A stretch of 64,000 nucleotides of DNA from Bradyrhizobium jicamae (lineage in GTDB: Bacteria > Pseudomonadota > Alphaproteobacteria > Rhizobiales > Xanthobacteraceae). The notes beneath the pieces were generated by a model. The model had not been told where the DNA came from. It saw nothing but the letters and a program-made list of their open reading frames with translations, and did no database searches. The translations under genes were made by a program, and so were the position numbers. The stretch spans positions 28,991 to 92,990 of the forward strand of contig NZ_JAFCJX010000034.1 in the NCBI RefSeq assembly GCF_018130695.1. The letters run 5' to 3'. Shown piece after piece: positions 25,907 to 35,962 of the stretch. Every line of letters begins with the position of its first letter. Positions within the stretch are counted from its first letter, which is position 1.

Positions 25907-26381
25907 TTTGAGCAATTGTCCAGCAACAATCGGACAAGCGAATCCGGGCGCGGCCGGTCACAATCGATGCTGTATTTCATCAAATATGACCGGCACTACC
26001 GTGTCGGGATGTTTCGACCTTGGGTAGCTCACCATCAAGGGTTGCATCCGTCATTCCGCGCCCGTAAGATCAGTGCGTCGCGCCAGCTCCGTAGAAATAC
26101 TGGTTTGGCCGGCGAATAGCCGCGGTAAGCATGCAGGCAAAATCTGTGGCGATCAAACTCGCGCTAGTTGTGTATCGGCCAATATTTTGCCAAATGTACT
26201 GGGCGAGATATCCTCGGGTATCTCGGACATCAGCGACTTTAGGTAGTTGAGGGTGTCGGTATCCGGGTGTATCCACTGCGCGCATGCGTTTGGATGCCAT
26301 CCCGAGATCTCTTGGATGTCCGTGGTTCTGACTGAACGAACTGAACGGTCCAAAGGAACTTTAACGCGGTACATTATGGAC

Positions 26382-26410
26382 GAATCCCTGACGCATCCGC
26401 TCAGGGATTC
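26382..26410 (+). promoter_or_regulatory. Hairpin in the leader of the PraR-like gene
   Basis: GAATCCCTGA and TCAGGGATTC form a perfect 10-bp inverted repeat with a 9-nt spacer, ending 24 bp before the start codon. It could be an autoregulatory operator or a leader hairpin. Confidence 0.5.
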
Positions 26411-26434
26411 CCGATTGAAGGACGGGTCACCAGA

Positions 26435-26830
26435 ATGAACAGATCAGCAGCAAAGAAGATGAAACAGCGCAGTGCCGGCAAGCCGGACATTGAGTTGGGC
26501 AAGCGCATTCGCCTGCGCCGTGTGGAGCAGAAGATCTCCCAGGCCGAGCTCGGCGACAAGCTTGGTGTCAGCTTCCAGCAGGTCCAGAAGTACGAGAAGG
26601 GCGTCAACCGCGTTGGCGCAGCCCGCCTGCAGCAGATCGCGACCGCGCTCGACGTGCCGGTCACCTTCTTCTACGACGGCGACAACAAGGCCCGCGAGGT
26701 CGAGAGCCTGCTGTTCCTCGACAGCGCGTTCAGCCTGCGCCTGCTGCGCGCCTACAGCAAGATCAAGGACCAGACCGTGCAACGCCAGCTGGTGTCCTTG
26801 ATGGAATCGATTGCCGCCAACGAGGACTAA
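26435..26830 (+). CDS. XRE-family regulator related to PraR/PhrR
   Basis: A 131-residue regulator. After a basic tail, a helix-turn-helix (about 20-75) reads KRIRLRRVEQKISQAELGDK, then LGVSFQQVQKYEKGVNRVGA. This matches the PraR/PhrR family of Rhizobiales, which controls surface attachment and quorum-linked genes. The C-terminal third (LLFLDSAFSLRLLRAYSKIK) is a likely dimer helix. GAAGGA precedes the start at long spacing. A stem-loop lies in its leader and a palindromic repeat follows it. Confidence 0.88.
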   Translation: MNRSAAKKMKQRSAGKPDIELGKRIRLRRVEQKISQAELGDKLGVSFQQVQKYEKGVNRVGAARLQQIATALDVPVTFFYDGDNKAREVESLLFLDSAFSLRLLRAYSKIKDQTVQRQLVSLMESIAANED

Positions 26831-26838
26831 TCGTTCGC

Positions 26839-26887
26839 GAGCATGATCCGGAAAAGTGCGAAGCGGTTTTCCGGAAAGATCATGCTC
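26839..26887. repeat. GAGCATGATC palindromic repeat, copy 2
   Basis: An inverted-orientation copy of the 49-bp element, between the converging PraR-like gene and the FAD monooxygenase. An associated second hairpin (GCGCGATC-CC-GATCGCGC, about 26903-26920) reaches into the end of the monooxygenase gene. Confidence 0.9.
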
Positions 26888-26897
26888 AAAACGAAAA

Positions 26898-28580
26898 CTA
26901 AGGCGCGATCCCGATCGCGCTTTGGCTGGCAGCCCCGCGCGCCCGGTCGATCAGCGCAAGCGAGTCGACCGGAGGGTGTTTGCCGCGCCAGGCGACGACC
27001 TGGTCCGGTCGCGACAGGATCAGAGCGCTGCCGTCATCGATGGCGGCGCTTTTGTTTTGCAAATCGCTTTGACTTTGAAGGTCGAGAACCCTGAGCGGCA
27101 CACCGCGACGTTCGGCCGCGGCCACGAGCGACGTGACGTCGATCGCGGCATCAAGCCGCAGCAGCGTGAATTCCGGCCCCATCGCATCGTAAAGCGAGCC
27201 GCCGTCCGCCATCGCCACATGCGGCGTACGGCAGCCCGGCACGGTCGACGGCGTGTAGCTGTTCATCGTGTAGGCGGGATGCACGGCGCCGTCATAGGCA
27301 ATGATCGGCGAGCGATCATAGTAGCTGCCGAAATTGAGACCTGCGGCGGCATATTGCTGCACGTTGATCTCATAGGTCAGCCGGCCGACCGCCGCGCGCA
27401 CGACATCGCCGTCCGGCCCCTCCTCCTCGATCTCGGCCGGCACCGCGCCGCGGCGGCGGATCTCGGCCTCCGCATGCGACATCGCGAATTTCGAGACCTG
27501 GCTTGTGATCGGCAAGCGCTCGGCCTCGTAGGCATCGAGGATCGCAGCCGGCGCCCAGCCGTTGAGATGCGCCGCCAGCAGCCATGACAGGTTCATCGCA
27601 TCCGCAATGCCCGCATTCATGCCGTAGCCGGCATAGGGCACCCAGATATGCGCCGCGTCGCCGGCGATGAACGCGCAGCGATGACGGAAGCGGCTGGCGA
27701 TCAGGCGGCGGCCGTACCAGTCCTCCTTCGACAGCATCTCGTATTTGAAATCAGCATCGACGCCGAGGATGGTGCGCAAGGACGCATCGCGGTCGACGTC
27801 CTCGAAATCGCCCTCCCCCGGCTTCATGTAATTGTGCACCAGCCAGCGCTCGCGTCCGTCGATCGCATAGACCATGCCGGAGCGGCGCGGATTGATCGCA
27901 CCCGTCCCCCAGGCGCGCTCGCATCGTTGCAGATCGATCAGGCCGGGCGCGCTGATATAGGTCGACTGCACACGCTGGATCACGGCATCGCCTTCGAACT
28001 CCGCGCCGATCGCCTTGCGCACGATCGAGCGCGCGCCGTCGCAGCCGATCAGGAAGCGGCACTCGAGGGACGTGATCGTGCCGGTGTCGAGATCGCGCAA
28101 GTCCACGCGCGCGCCGGTGTCCTCGATCACGACATTGTCGACTGATGTTCGGTTGACGATGCGGATGCGCGGTTGAGCGGCGGCGTGCGCAAACAGGATC
28201 GGCTCGAGAAAAATCTGGTTGATCCGGTGCGGCGGCTCCGGCGTCGGCCAGTTGCAATCGGGTCCATCTCTGGCCGTGAAGCGGTCGCGGCGGCAGGGGA
28301 TCTTGATCCGTGTCAGCTCCTGTCCGGTGAAGGAGGTGCGGTAGCTGACGTCGTGCGGATAGTCCGCGGGCAATCCGGCGTTGCGCACCTTGTCGGCAAG
28401 GCCAAGCCGCCGGAATATCTCCATCGTGCGCGCGGCGACGTGATTGCATTTCGGCTCGGGCGGTGCGGCTGGCGCGCGCGTCTCGACGACGGTCACGTCG
28501 ATGCCGCGCCAAGCCAGATCAATCGCGAGCGTGAGCCCCACCGGTCCGGCACCGACGATGAGGACGTTGGCGTCGGTCAT
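26898..28580 (-). CDS. FAD-dependent aromatic hydroxylase (PheA/TfdB type monooxygenase)
   Basis: A 560-residue class A flavoprotein. The FAD site is VGAGPVGLTLAIDLAWRG, and the second FAD motif reads FIAGDAAHIWVPYAGYGMNA. The C-terminal third is the thioredoxin-like domain seen in phenol and resorcinol hydroxylases. NAD(P)H-dependent ring hydroxylation is expected; the aromatic substrate is not known. AGGAAG precedes the start. The last codons (SAIGIAP) are written by the hairpin of a repeat element, so the C-terminus may be repeat-derived. A Bug-type binding protein follows upstream on the same strand's far side. Confidence 0.88.
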   Translation of the reverse strand: MTDANVLIVGAGPVGLTLAIDLAWRGIDVTVVETRAPAAPPEPKCNHVAARTMEIFRRLGLADKVRNAGLPADYPHDVSYRTSFTGQELTRIKIPCRRDRFTARDGPDCNWPTPEPPHRINQIFLEPILFAHAAAQPRIRIVNRTSVDNVVIEDTGARVDLRDLDTGTITSLECRFLIGCDGARSIVRKAIGAEFEGDAVIQRVQSTYISAPGLIDLQRCERAWGTGAINPRRSGMVYAIDGRERWLVHNYMKPGEGDFEDVDRDASLRTILGVDADFKYEMLSKEDWYGRRLIASRFRHRCAFIAGDAAHIWVPYAGYGMNAGIADAMNLSWLLAAHLNGWAPAAILDAYEAERLPITSQVSKFAMSHAEAEIRRRGAVPAEIEEEGPDGDVVRAAVGRLTYEINVQQYAAAGLNFGSYYDRSPIIAYDGAVHPAYTMNSYTPSTVPGCRTPHVAMADGGSLYDAMGPEFTLLRLDAAIDVTSLVAAAERRGVPLRVLDLQSQSDLQNKSAAIDDGSALILSRPDQVVAWRGKHPPVDSLALIDRARGAASQSAIGIAP

Positions 28581-28635
28581 GGCTTGAAGACTTCCTTGCA
28601 GGCTTCCATCGCCGGACCCGTACATTAAATTGTTG

Positions 28636-29619
28636 TTATTCGATGTCGGCGCCGGAATTTTTCACGATCACGGCCCAGCGGTCGACTTCTGCCTTGATGT
28701 AGGCGGCAAAACTATCGGGTGTCGATGGCGGCAAGAGTTCGAGCGACAGCGTCTTCAGCCGCTCGCGCGTTGCGGGATCGGCGACCAGCCTGCCGATCTC
28801 ACCGGCGAGCCGGTCGACGATCACCTTCGGCGTATGCGCCGGCGCGACCACCCCCTGCCAGGCGACCAGCTCGAAGCCGGGCAGACCGCTTTCGGCGATG
28901 GTCGGGATATCGGGCGCGGCCGCGACGCGCTTCGGCGTGGTGACGCCGAGCACCCTCACCTTGCCCTCGTGGATCTGCTGCAGCGCCGGCTGCAGATCGA
29001 CCATCATGAAGGGGATGTGGCCGGCGACGACGTCCTGCATCGCCGCGACGCTGCCACGATAGGGCACGTGGCGGATGTCGATCCTGGCAGCCGCCTTCAG
29101 CATCTCGGCACCGAGATGCTGCGGGCTGCCGTTGCCGGCCGAGCCATAGGCGAGGCCCGGCCTCGACTTCGCATAGGCGATGAATTCGGCGAGAGACTTC
29201 ACCGGAAGCGACGGATTGACGATCAGCGCAAAAGGCACGCCGGCGACCAATCCCACGGCGGCGAAATCCGTCACGGGATCATAAGGCAGCTTCCTGTAGA
29301 GCGTCTTGTTGATCGCGAGCGTCGTCGATGTCGCCATCAGCAGCGTGTAGCCGTCTGGATCGGATTTCGCGACCTGCTCGGCGCCGAGCGTGGTGCCGGC
29401 GCCGGGCTTGTTCTCGACAATCACGGTGGCGTTCAGGCCGGTCTTGATCTGGTCGGCGACCAGGCGCCCAAGCAGGTCCGTGGTGCCGCCGGCCGGATAG
29501 GGCACGATCATCTTGATGGTGCGGCTCGGATAGTCGCCTTGCGCCAGGGCCGGCAGACCGGCCAGCAGCGCCAGCGCGCCGCCACTGCCCGCGATGAGTC
29601 TCCGGCGTGTCAATGGCAT
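28636..29619 (-). CDS. Bug/TctC-family tripartite tricarboxylate binding protein
   Basis: A 327-residue periplasmic binding protein with an Arg-rich Tat-like signal (MPLTRRRLIAGSGGALALLA) and AQGDYPSRTIKMIVPYPAGG, the family opening. VENKPGAGTTLGAEQVAKSD and HVPYRGSVAAMQDVVAGHI are hallmark segments. It captures a carboxylated metabolite for a TctAB permease, which is absent nearby; orphan Bug proteins are common in this order. It is 55 bp upstream of the monooxygenase, with which it may be co-transcribed, hinting at uptake of the aromatic substrate (inference). Confidence 0.92.
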   Translation of the reverse strand: MPLTRRRLIAGSGGALALLAGLPALAQGDYPSRTIKMIVPYPAGGTTDLLGRLVADQIKTGLNATVIVENKPGAGTTLGAEQVAKSDPDGYTLLMATSTTLAINKTLYRKLPYDPVTDFAAVGLVAGVPFALIVNPSLPVKSLAEFIAYAKSRPGLAYGSAGNGSPQHLGAEMLKAAARIDIRHVPYRGSVAAMQDVVAGHIPFMMVDLQPALQQIHEGKVRVLGVTTPKRVAAAPDIPTIAESGLPGFELVAWQGVVAPAHTPKVIVDRLAGEIGRLVADPATRERLKTLSLELLPPSTPDSFAAYIKAEVDRWAVIVKNSGADIE

Positions 29620-29690
29620 GGCGTTTCCTGTTTTTTCTTGGGCTAGACCCTCGTTCCGACTAAATCGGAACGGGAATCCAGATTCTTGTT

Positions 29691-29891
29691 TTGACACGTT
29701 TTCTTCACGCGAACCGGTGTCCACTTCGCTGGAAAACGCTTTTTGTTGCGAACGACAATAGCGCCGAAGGCGATATATCAAAGGAGACAAAAGTCCAAAT
29801 CGGGCGCAGAAGGGTCGTGGATTTTGTGGCGATAAAGCGGCCGCGTGACGAAACCAGCGCGCAGCGGATCCGCGAGCTGTCGCGCGGCTGA
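29691..29891 (+). CDS. Possible small protein, uncertain
   Basis: A TTG-started 66-codon frame. Its first 20 codons coincide with an imperfect palindrome (TTCACGCGAACC...TTCGCTGG) that I recall as repetitive in Bradyrhizobium. Downstream codons (FVANDNSAEG and GRRRVVDFVAIKRPRDETSA) have reasonable GC3 and look protein-like. No clear ribosome site at the TTG. It may be a real small basic protein with a different start, or a chance frame. Confidence 0.3.
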   Translation: MTRFLHANRCPLRWKTLFVANDNSAEGDISKETKVQIGRRRVVDFVAIKRPRDETSAQRIRELSRG

Positions 29892-30030
29892 ATGTCGCCT
29901 CGACAGCGAACAGCGCGAATAGCGGCGCTGAAATGCGGTTTGTATCGACGTTCTCCGCGTGTCCGTCGATTTGTCGCAGCAACGGAAACGCTGCGCTGCT
30001 GTTATGCAGTCTCCAACCAAGGAGACTGCA

Positions 30031-30336
30031 ATGAACTTCAAGCTTGCCATGATCGGACTGGCCGCGTTCGGAAGCGCCGCGCTGATGTCTGTTACGGCCT
30101 CGGCGATGCCGAATGGATTGCCACAGGCCGGCCACATCGCGGGCGAAACATCCGGCGTCGAGAAGGTGCGCTGGGCCTGTAATTCCTGGGGCCGCTGCCA
30201 CTGGCAGCCGAACGCCTACCGCTCATTCGGCTATTACGGCCCGCCGCGCCATCATGGCTGGCATCACCGGCACCATCATCATCCGCGGCCGCACCACCAC
30301 GGGCATCACCACCGCGGGCACGGGCACTATCGCTGA
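30031..30336 (+). CDS. Exported histidine-rich small protein
   Basis: A 101-residue protein. A signal peptide (MNFKLAMIGLAAFGSAALMS up to TASA) is followed by a short middle with two cysteines (WACNSWGRCHWQPNAY) and a tail with about 20 histidines (HHGWHHRHHHHPRPHHHGHH). The His tail suggests binding of Ni, Zn or Cu in the periplasm; the pair of cysteines could form a disulfide. AAGGAGA fixes the start and a GC-rich terminator follows. I recall similar small proteins in Bradyrhizobium; function unknown. Confidence 0.85.
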   Translation: MNFKLAMIGLAAFGSAALMSVTASAMPNGLPQAGHIAGETSGVEKVRWACNSWGRCHWQPNAYRSFGYYGPPRHHGWHHRHHHHPRPHHHGHHHRGHGHYR

Positions 30337-30343
30337 TCCCTTA

Positions 30344-30366
30344 TGAGGGGGCCAAAAGCCCCCTCA
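30344..30366 (+). terminator. Terminator of the His-rich protein gene
   Basis: TGAGGGGGC-CAAAA-GCCCCCTCA is a perfect 9-bp stem, 7 bp after the stop codon. There is no long T run, but position and stability fit a terminator. Confidence 0.75.
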
Positions 30367-30373
30367 ACTGCCC

Positions 30374-30472
30374 AAAGCGCGATGAGATAAGGTTGAATCG
30401 TCATCGCGCTTTAGCTCTTTGTTTGAGCATGATCTTTTCGGAAAACCGCTGCACACTTTTCCGGATCATGCT
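30374..30472. repeat. GAGCATGATC palindromic repeat, copy 3, extended form
   Basis: The 49-bp core is at 30424-30472. It is preceded by a second hairpin, AAAGCGCGATGA...TCATCGCGCTTT (30374-30412), and a T-rich joint. The same two-hairpin layout is seen at copies 2 and 5, so the full element is about 100 bp. Confidence 0.85.
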
Positions 30473-30625
30473 CTGGCTCGCCGTTCCTATGGCTTTCCTA
30501 TACGCGGTGCCACGCCGCTTATCCCGCGGCTATAAAGCAGGCCGCTCGCTCCAATTGAACGCTTCGTAAGCAAGGCGCATCTGTCGTGCAGACATTGATC
30601 ACGCCACCTGCTTACGAGCAAAACG

Positions 30626-30787
30626 ATGAGCGACACCCAGACCAACACGACGGACAGGACCTACGCCGGAAACCGCCGGCTGACCGATATCCGCAACTGG
30701 TCCAGCGGGACCGAGAATCCCTATTCGCCGGTCCTGTCGATCGGACTGTTGTTGCTGGTCGGCGTGGCCGTCAAGTTCATCCACTAG
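30626..30787 (+). CDS. 53-residue single-span membrane protein
   Basis: A short gene below usual size cut-offs. The product starts MSDTQTNTTDRTYAGNRRLT, continues DIRNWSSGTENPYSPV and ends in one hydrophobic span, LSIGLLLLVGVAVKFIH. Codons have strong GC3 bias. It is soluble at the N-terminus and anchored at the C-terminus. The ribosome site is weak (GAG nine bases upstream). Its stop codon shares the palindrome CTAG with the stop of the converging dehydrogenase, so the two genes overlap by 4 bp. I do not know a function. Confidence 0.7.
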   Translation: MSDTQTNTTDRTYAGNRRLTDIRNWSSGTENPYSPVLSIGLLLLVGVAVKFIH

Positions 30788-31866
30788 ATTGCTGCGATCA
30801 CGGCCTTCGCGATATCGGCGGTGCCGTTCTTGCCGCCGAATTCGAACGGCTTGATGCCGTCGGCATAGACCTTGTCGACGGCGCGATCGATCCGCTCGCC
30901 GGCCTCGGCTGCGCTTTCCAGCCCGTGCTTGTCGGCGAGCCAGTCCAGCATCATCGCCACCGACAGGATCATCGCGGTCGGGTTGGCCTTGCCCTGCCCC
31001 ATGATATCGGGCGCGGTGCCGTGGCACGGCTGGAACACCGCGTACTTGTCGCCGATGTCGGCCGACGGTGCCATGCCCATGCCGCCGATCAGGCCGGCGG
31101 TGAGATCGGACAGGATGTCGCCGAACATGTTCTCTGTGACCATCACGTCGAAATCCCAGGGACGCTTGACCAGCGCGGCCGCGGTCGCGTCGATATAGAG
31201 ATGATCGGCCTTGACGCCGGGATGGCGCCTGGCGGTCTCGTCGAAGATGTTGCGGAAGAACGCAAAGGCCTTGAACACGTTTGCCTTGTCGACGCAGGTC
31301 AGTCCGCCATTGGCGCGGCCGCGCGCCTTGCGGCGCTCGGCGAGGCGGAACGAGAATTCGAACAGGCGCTCCGACGTGTGGCGCGTGATCACCATGGTCT
31401 CGCGCGCCTCGCTGTCGGTGACGACGCCCTTGCCCATCGAGGCGAACAGGCCTTCGGTGGACTCGCGGATCACGACGAGGTCGATGCCCTTCTGGTCGGC
31501 GCCGACGATCGAGCTCGCGACGCCCGGAATCAGCCGCGCCGGGCGCACGCCGGCGTAGAGATCGAAGATCATGCGCAGCTCGATCTGCGGCGCGATCTCG
31601 GTATTGTCGGGATAGCGGATCGACGGCAGGCCGCAGGCGCCGAGCAGGATCGCATCCGCCTCCTCGCACAGCTTGATCGTTGAATCCGGCATCGACTTGC
31701 CGGTTTCCTTGTAATGCGTGGCGCCGGCCGCGGCCTCGGTGAAGCGGAATTTCAGATCCGTCGTCGCCTCCACCTTGCGCAACACCTCGAGCGCCGGCGC
31801 CATCACCTCGGGACCGATGCCGTCGCCACCGAGGACGGCGATGTGGAGAGCGTTGTTGGCGGACAT
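30784..31866 (-). CDS. Isocitrate/isopropylmalate dehydrogenase family enzyme
   Basis: A 360-residue NAD(P)-dependent beta-decarboxylating dehydrogenase acting on a 2-hydroxy acid with a 3-carboxylate. GGDGIGPEVMAPALEVLRKV opens it, and TENMFGDILSDLTAGLIGGM carries the metal-binding Asp residues and the family signature. The catalytic Lys lies in YIDATAAALVKRP-like context. Motifs do not decide between 3-isopropylmalate, tartrate and homoisocitrate; without leuCD nearby, a catabolic role such as tartrate is possible. AAGGAAT fixes the start. Confidence 0.85.
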   Translation of the reverse strand: MSANNALHIAVLGGDGIGPEVMAPALEVLRKVEATTDLKFRFTEAAAGATHYKETGKSMPDSTIKLCEEADAILLGACGLPSIRYPDNTEIAPQIELRMIFDLYAGVRPARLIPGVASSIVGADQKGIDLVVIRESTEGLFASMGKGVVTDSEARETMVITRHTSERLFEFSFRLAERRKARGRANGGLTCVDKANVFKAFAFFRNIFDETARRHPGVKADHLYIDATAAALVKRPWDFDVMVTENMFGDILSDLTAGLIGGMGMAPSADIGDKYAVFQPCHGTAPDIMGQGKANPTAMILSVAMMLDWLADKHGLESAAEAGERIDRAVDKVYADGIKPFEFGGKNGTADIAKAVIAAI

Positions 31867-31909
31867 GGGATTCCTTATCGAGTGGTTTGTGGTCAATATC
31901 TAGAAGTAC

Positions 31910-31997
31910 GTCATGCCCGGCCTTGTGCCGGGCATCCACGTCTTGACTGCGGTACCAAAAGCAAGACGTGGATGGCCGGGACAAGCCCGGCCATGAC
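31910..31997. repeat. Inverted repeat, GTCATGCCCGGCC type
   Basis: Two 35-36 bp arms (GTCATGCCCGGCCTTGTGCC... and its inverse ending GCCCGGCCATGAC) surround a 17-bp centre. Within the arms GCCCGGC-CTTGT-GCCGGGC forms its own hairpin. It lies between the two minus-strand dehydrogenase genes. Confidence 0.9.
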
Positions 31998-32011
31998 GGG
32001 TGTGATGTTTC

Positions 32012-33082
32012 TTACGGCGTCAACACGGCACGGCCGACCAGCTTGCCGTCGTGCAGGGCGTGCAGCGCGTCATTGGCTTTCCCAAGCGGCATCGTCGTCA
32101 CCGGGATTGCCGGAATCTTCTTCGAACGCACCAGGTCCAACAACTCCTGCGTCTCGCGGAGATTGCCGACATAGCTGCCCTGAATGGTGACCGCCTTGAT
32201 CGGGATCAGCGGCAGCGCCCAGGTCGCGCCGCCGCCGAACAGGCCGACGATCACGAGCTTGCCGCCCTTGGTCAGGCAATCAAAACCAAGTTGCGTGGTC
32301 TGGGCGTTGCCGACCAGGTCGATCGCGGCGCGGATCGGCTGGCCCGCCTTCTTCATCAGCTGCTCCAGCGCATCCGGCGCCTTGCCGTCGACGGTGGCGA
32401 GCGCGCCGGCCGCCTCCGCGGCCTCGCGCTTCCTGGCGTCGATATCGACCACGATGGCGCCCTTGCCGCCCATCGCCTTGAGCAGCGACAGCGCCATCAG
32501 GCCGAGGCCGCCGGCGCCAAAGATCACGATCGGGGTGTCGAAATCCTTCTCGACCTTCTTCAACGCGCTGTAGGTGGTGACACCCGAGCAGGCGTAAGGC
32601 GCGGCCGTGACGGGATCGAGTCCCTTCAGGTTCAACAGATACTTCGGATGCGGCACCGTCATGTGATCGGCATAGCCGCCGTCGCAGTAGACGCCGAGCG
32701 AATTCGGCTTGATCGCGCACATGTTCTCGTCGCCGGCCAGACAGGTCGGGCATTTGCCGCAGCCGAGCCAGGGATAGGCCAGCGCAACGTCGCCGATCCT
32801 GAGGTCGCCCTTGTCGCTGTCCTTCACATCGGGTCCGAAGGCTGCGACCTCGCCGACCGTCTCATGCCCCATCGTGCGCGGCAGCGAGACGCCGCGATCC
32901 TTCAATGACAGCGGCTTGCGGCCATGGCCGAGATCGTAGCCGCCTTCCCAGATGTGCAAATCGCTGTGGCAGACACCGGCGGCCTTGACCTTGATCAGCA
33001 CCTGCGTGCCCGACGGTTGCGGCGTCGGCTGATCGACCTCTTTCAGCGGCGCTTTGAAATCGACGACCTGAAAGCTCTTCAT
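32012..33082 (-). CDS. Zinc-dependent alcohol dehydrogenase
   Basis: A 356-residue MDR enzyme with both zinc sites: catalytic (GVCHSDLHIWEGGYD, GHETVGEV) and structural (CGKCPTCLAGDENMC). The Rossmann motif is FGAGGLGLMALSLLKAMG and cofactor choice is suggested by VVDIDARKREAA, an Asp favouring NAD. It lies 41 bp after the five-gene ABC importer in the same direction and could be co-transcribed. A primary or aromatic alcohol is likely; not determined. Confidence 0.9.
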   Translation of the reverse strand: MKSFQVVDFKAPLKEVDQPTPQPSGTQVLIKVKAAGVCHSDLHIWEGGYDLGHGRKPLSLKDRGVSLPRTMGHETVGEVAAFGPDVKDSDKGDLRIGDVALAYPWLGCGKCPTCLAGDENMCAIKPNSLGVYCDGGYADHMTVPHPKYLLNLKGLDPVTAAPYACSGVTTYSALKKVEKDFDTPIVIFGAGGLGLMALSLLKAMGGKGAIVVDIDARKREAAEAAGALATVDGKAPDALEQLMKKAGQPIRAAIDLVGNAQTTQLGFDCLTKGGKLVIVGLFGGGATWALPLIPIKAVTIQGSYVGNLRETQELLDLVRSKKIPAIPVTTMPLGKANDALHALHDGKLVGRAVLTP

Positions 33083-33123
33083 CGCTGTTCTCCCGAGTTT
33101 TTATTCTTGGCTAGCGGTTTAGG

Positions 33124-35092
<1,969 letters not shown>

Positions 35093-35096
<4 letters not shown>

Positions 35097-35962
35097 AGCG
35101 CGCCCTGCCGAGGATCGGTCAGCGCACGCAGGGTGTCGCCGATCAGGTTGAACGACAGCACGGTGAGAAACATTGCGATCGCCGGGATGAAGGCCAGCCG
35201 CGGCGCGACGTCGAGACTTTCACGTCCCTCCCCGATCATGCTTCCCCAGCTCGAGATCGGCGGCGGCACGCCGAGGCCGAGGAAGGATAGCGCGCCCTCC
35301 ACGACGATGGTGACGGCGACCGCCAGCAGGAAGAAGGCCAGCAGCGGCAGCAGCACGTTCGGCAACAATTCGCGCAGCAGGATGCGCGCATGTGTGGCGC
35401 CGAGCGCCTGCGCCGCGATGACGAATTCGCGCCGCGCCAGCGTCAAGGTCGCGGCGCGCGCGACTCGCATGAAGGCGGGAATGCCGAGCACGCCGAGGAT
35501 GCAGGTGAGATGGAAGATCGACTGGCCGAGATAGGCGGTGACGGCGAGCGCCAGGATCAACGGCGGGAACGCCAGCAGCACATCCATGCTGCCGACCACG
35601 ATGGATTCGAAGCGGCCGCGGAAATAGCCGGCGAGCATGCCGAGCGCGCCGCCGATGGTGAGCCCGATCACCGGCGCGAACAGCCCGACGATCAGCGAGA
35701 TCCGCGCGCCATGGACCAGCCGCGACAGCTCGTCCCGACCGAAGCCGTCGGTGCCGAGCCAATGCTCGGCCGAGAACGGCGCCCGCTTCTCCAGCATGTC
35801 CATGTCGGTCGGGCTCGGCAGCGGCAGCACATCGGCGAGGATCGCAACCGCAAACACCAGCACCATCCAGCCCATCGCGAACCAGAACAGCAGGCCGAGC
35901 CGGCGTTTGCGGCGTGCCGGCTCCGCGGCCTGCTCGTCGAGGCTGAGCTCAAGCGTGGCCAT
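35093..35962 (-). CDS. Peptide-type ABC importer permease (OppC/DppC-like)
   Basis: A 289-residue inner-membrane permease with an N-terminal OppC_N segment and about six spans. The coupling signature is near EFVIAAQALGATHARILLRE. The start MATLELSL with GAGGATC upstream was chosen; it overlaps the preceding permease gene by 14 bp. A longer start 27 bp upstream is possible. Confidence 0.9.

Larger units (their letters stand above)
25841..26434. other. Low-GC intergenic region, no gene seen
   Basis: This 594-bp gap is visibly lower in GC than the flanking genes. Short open frames in it lack GC3 bias and ribosome sites. It contains a 21-bp palindrome at 25886 and a 10-bp hairpin at 26382. Its base composition hints at acquired or degenerated DNA, but no identifiable remnant is readable. 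Confidence 0.5.

Noticed and set aside
26070..26374. Small minus-strand frames in the low-GC gap before the PraR-like gene
   Set aside because: No GC3 bias, no ribosome sites and no recognisable motifs; treated as non-coding.
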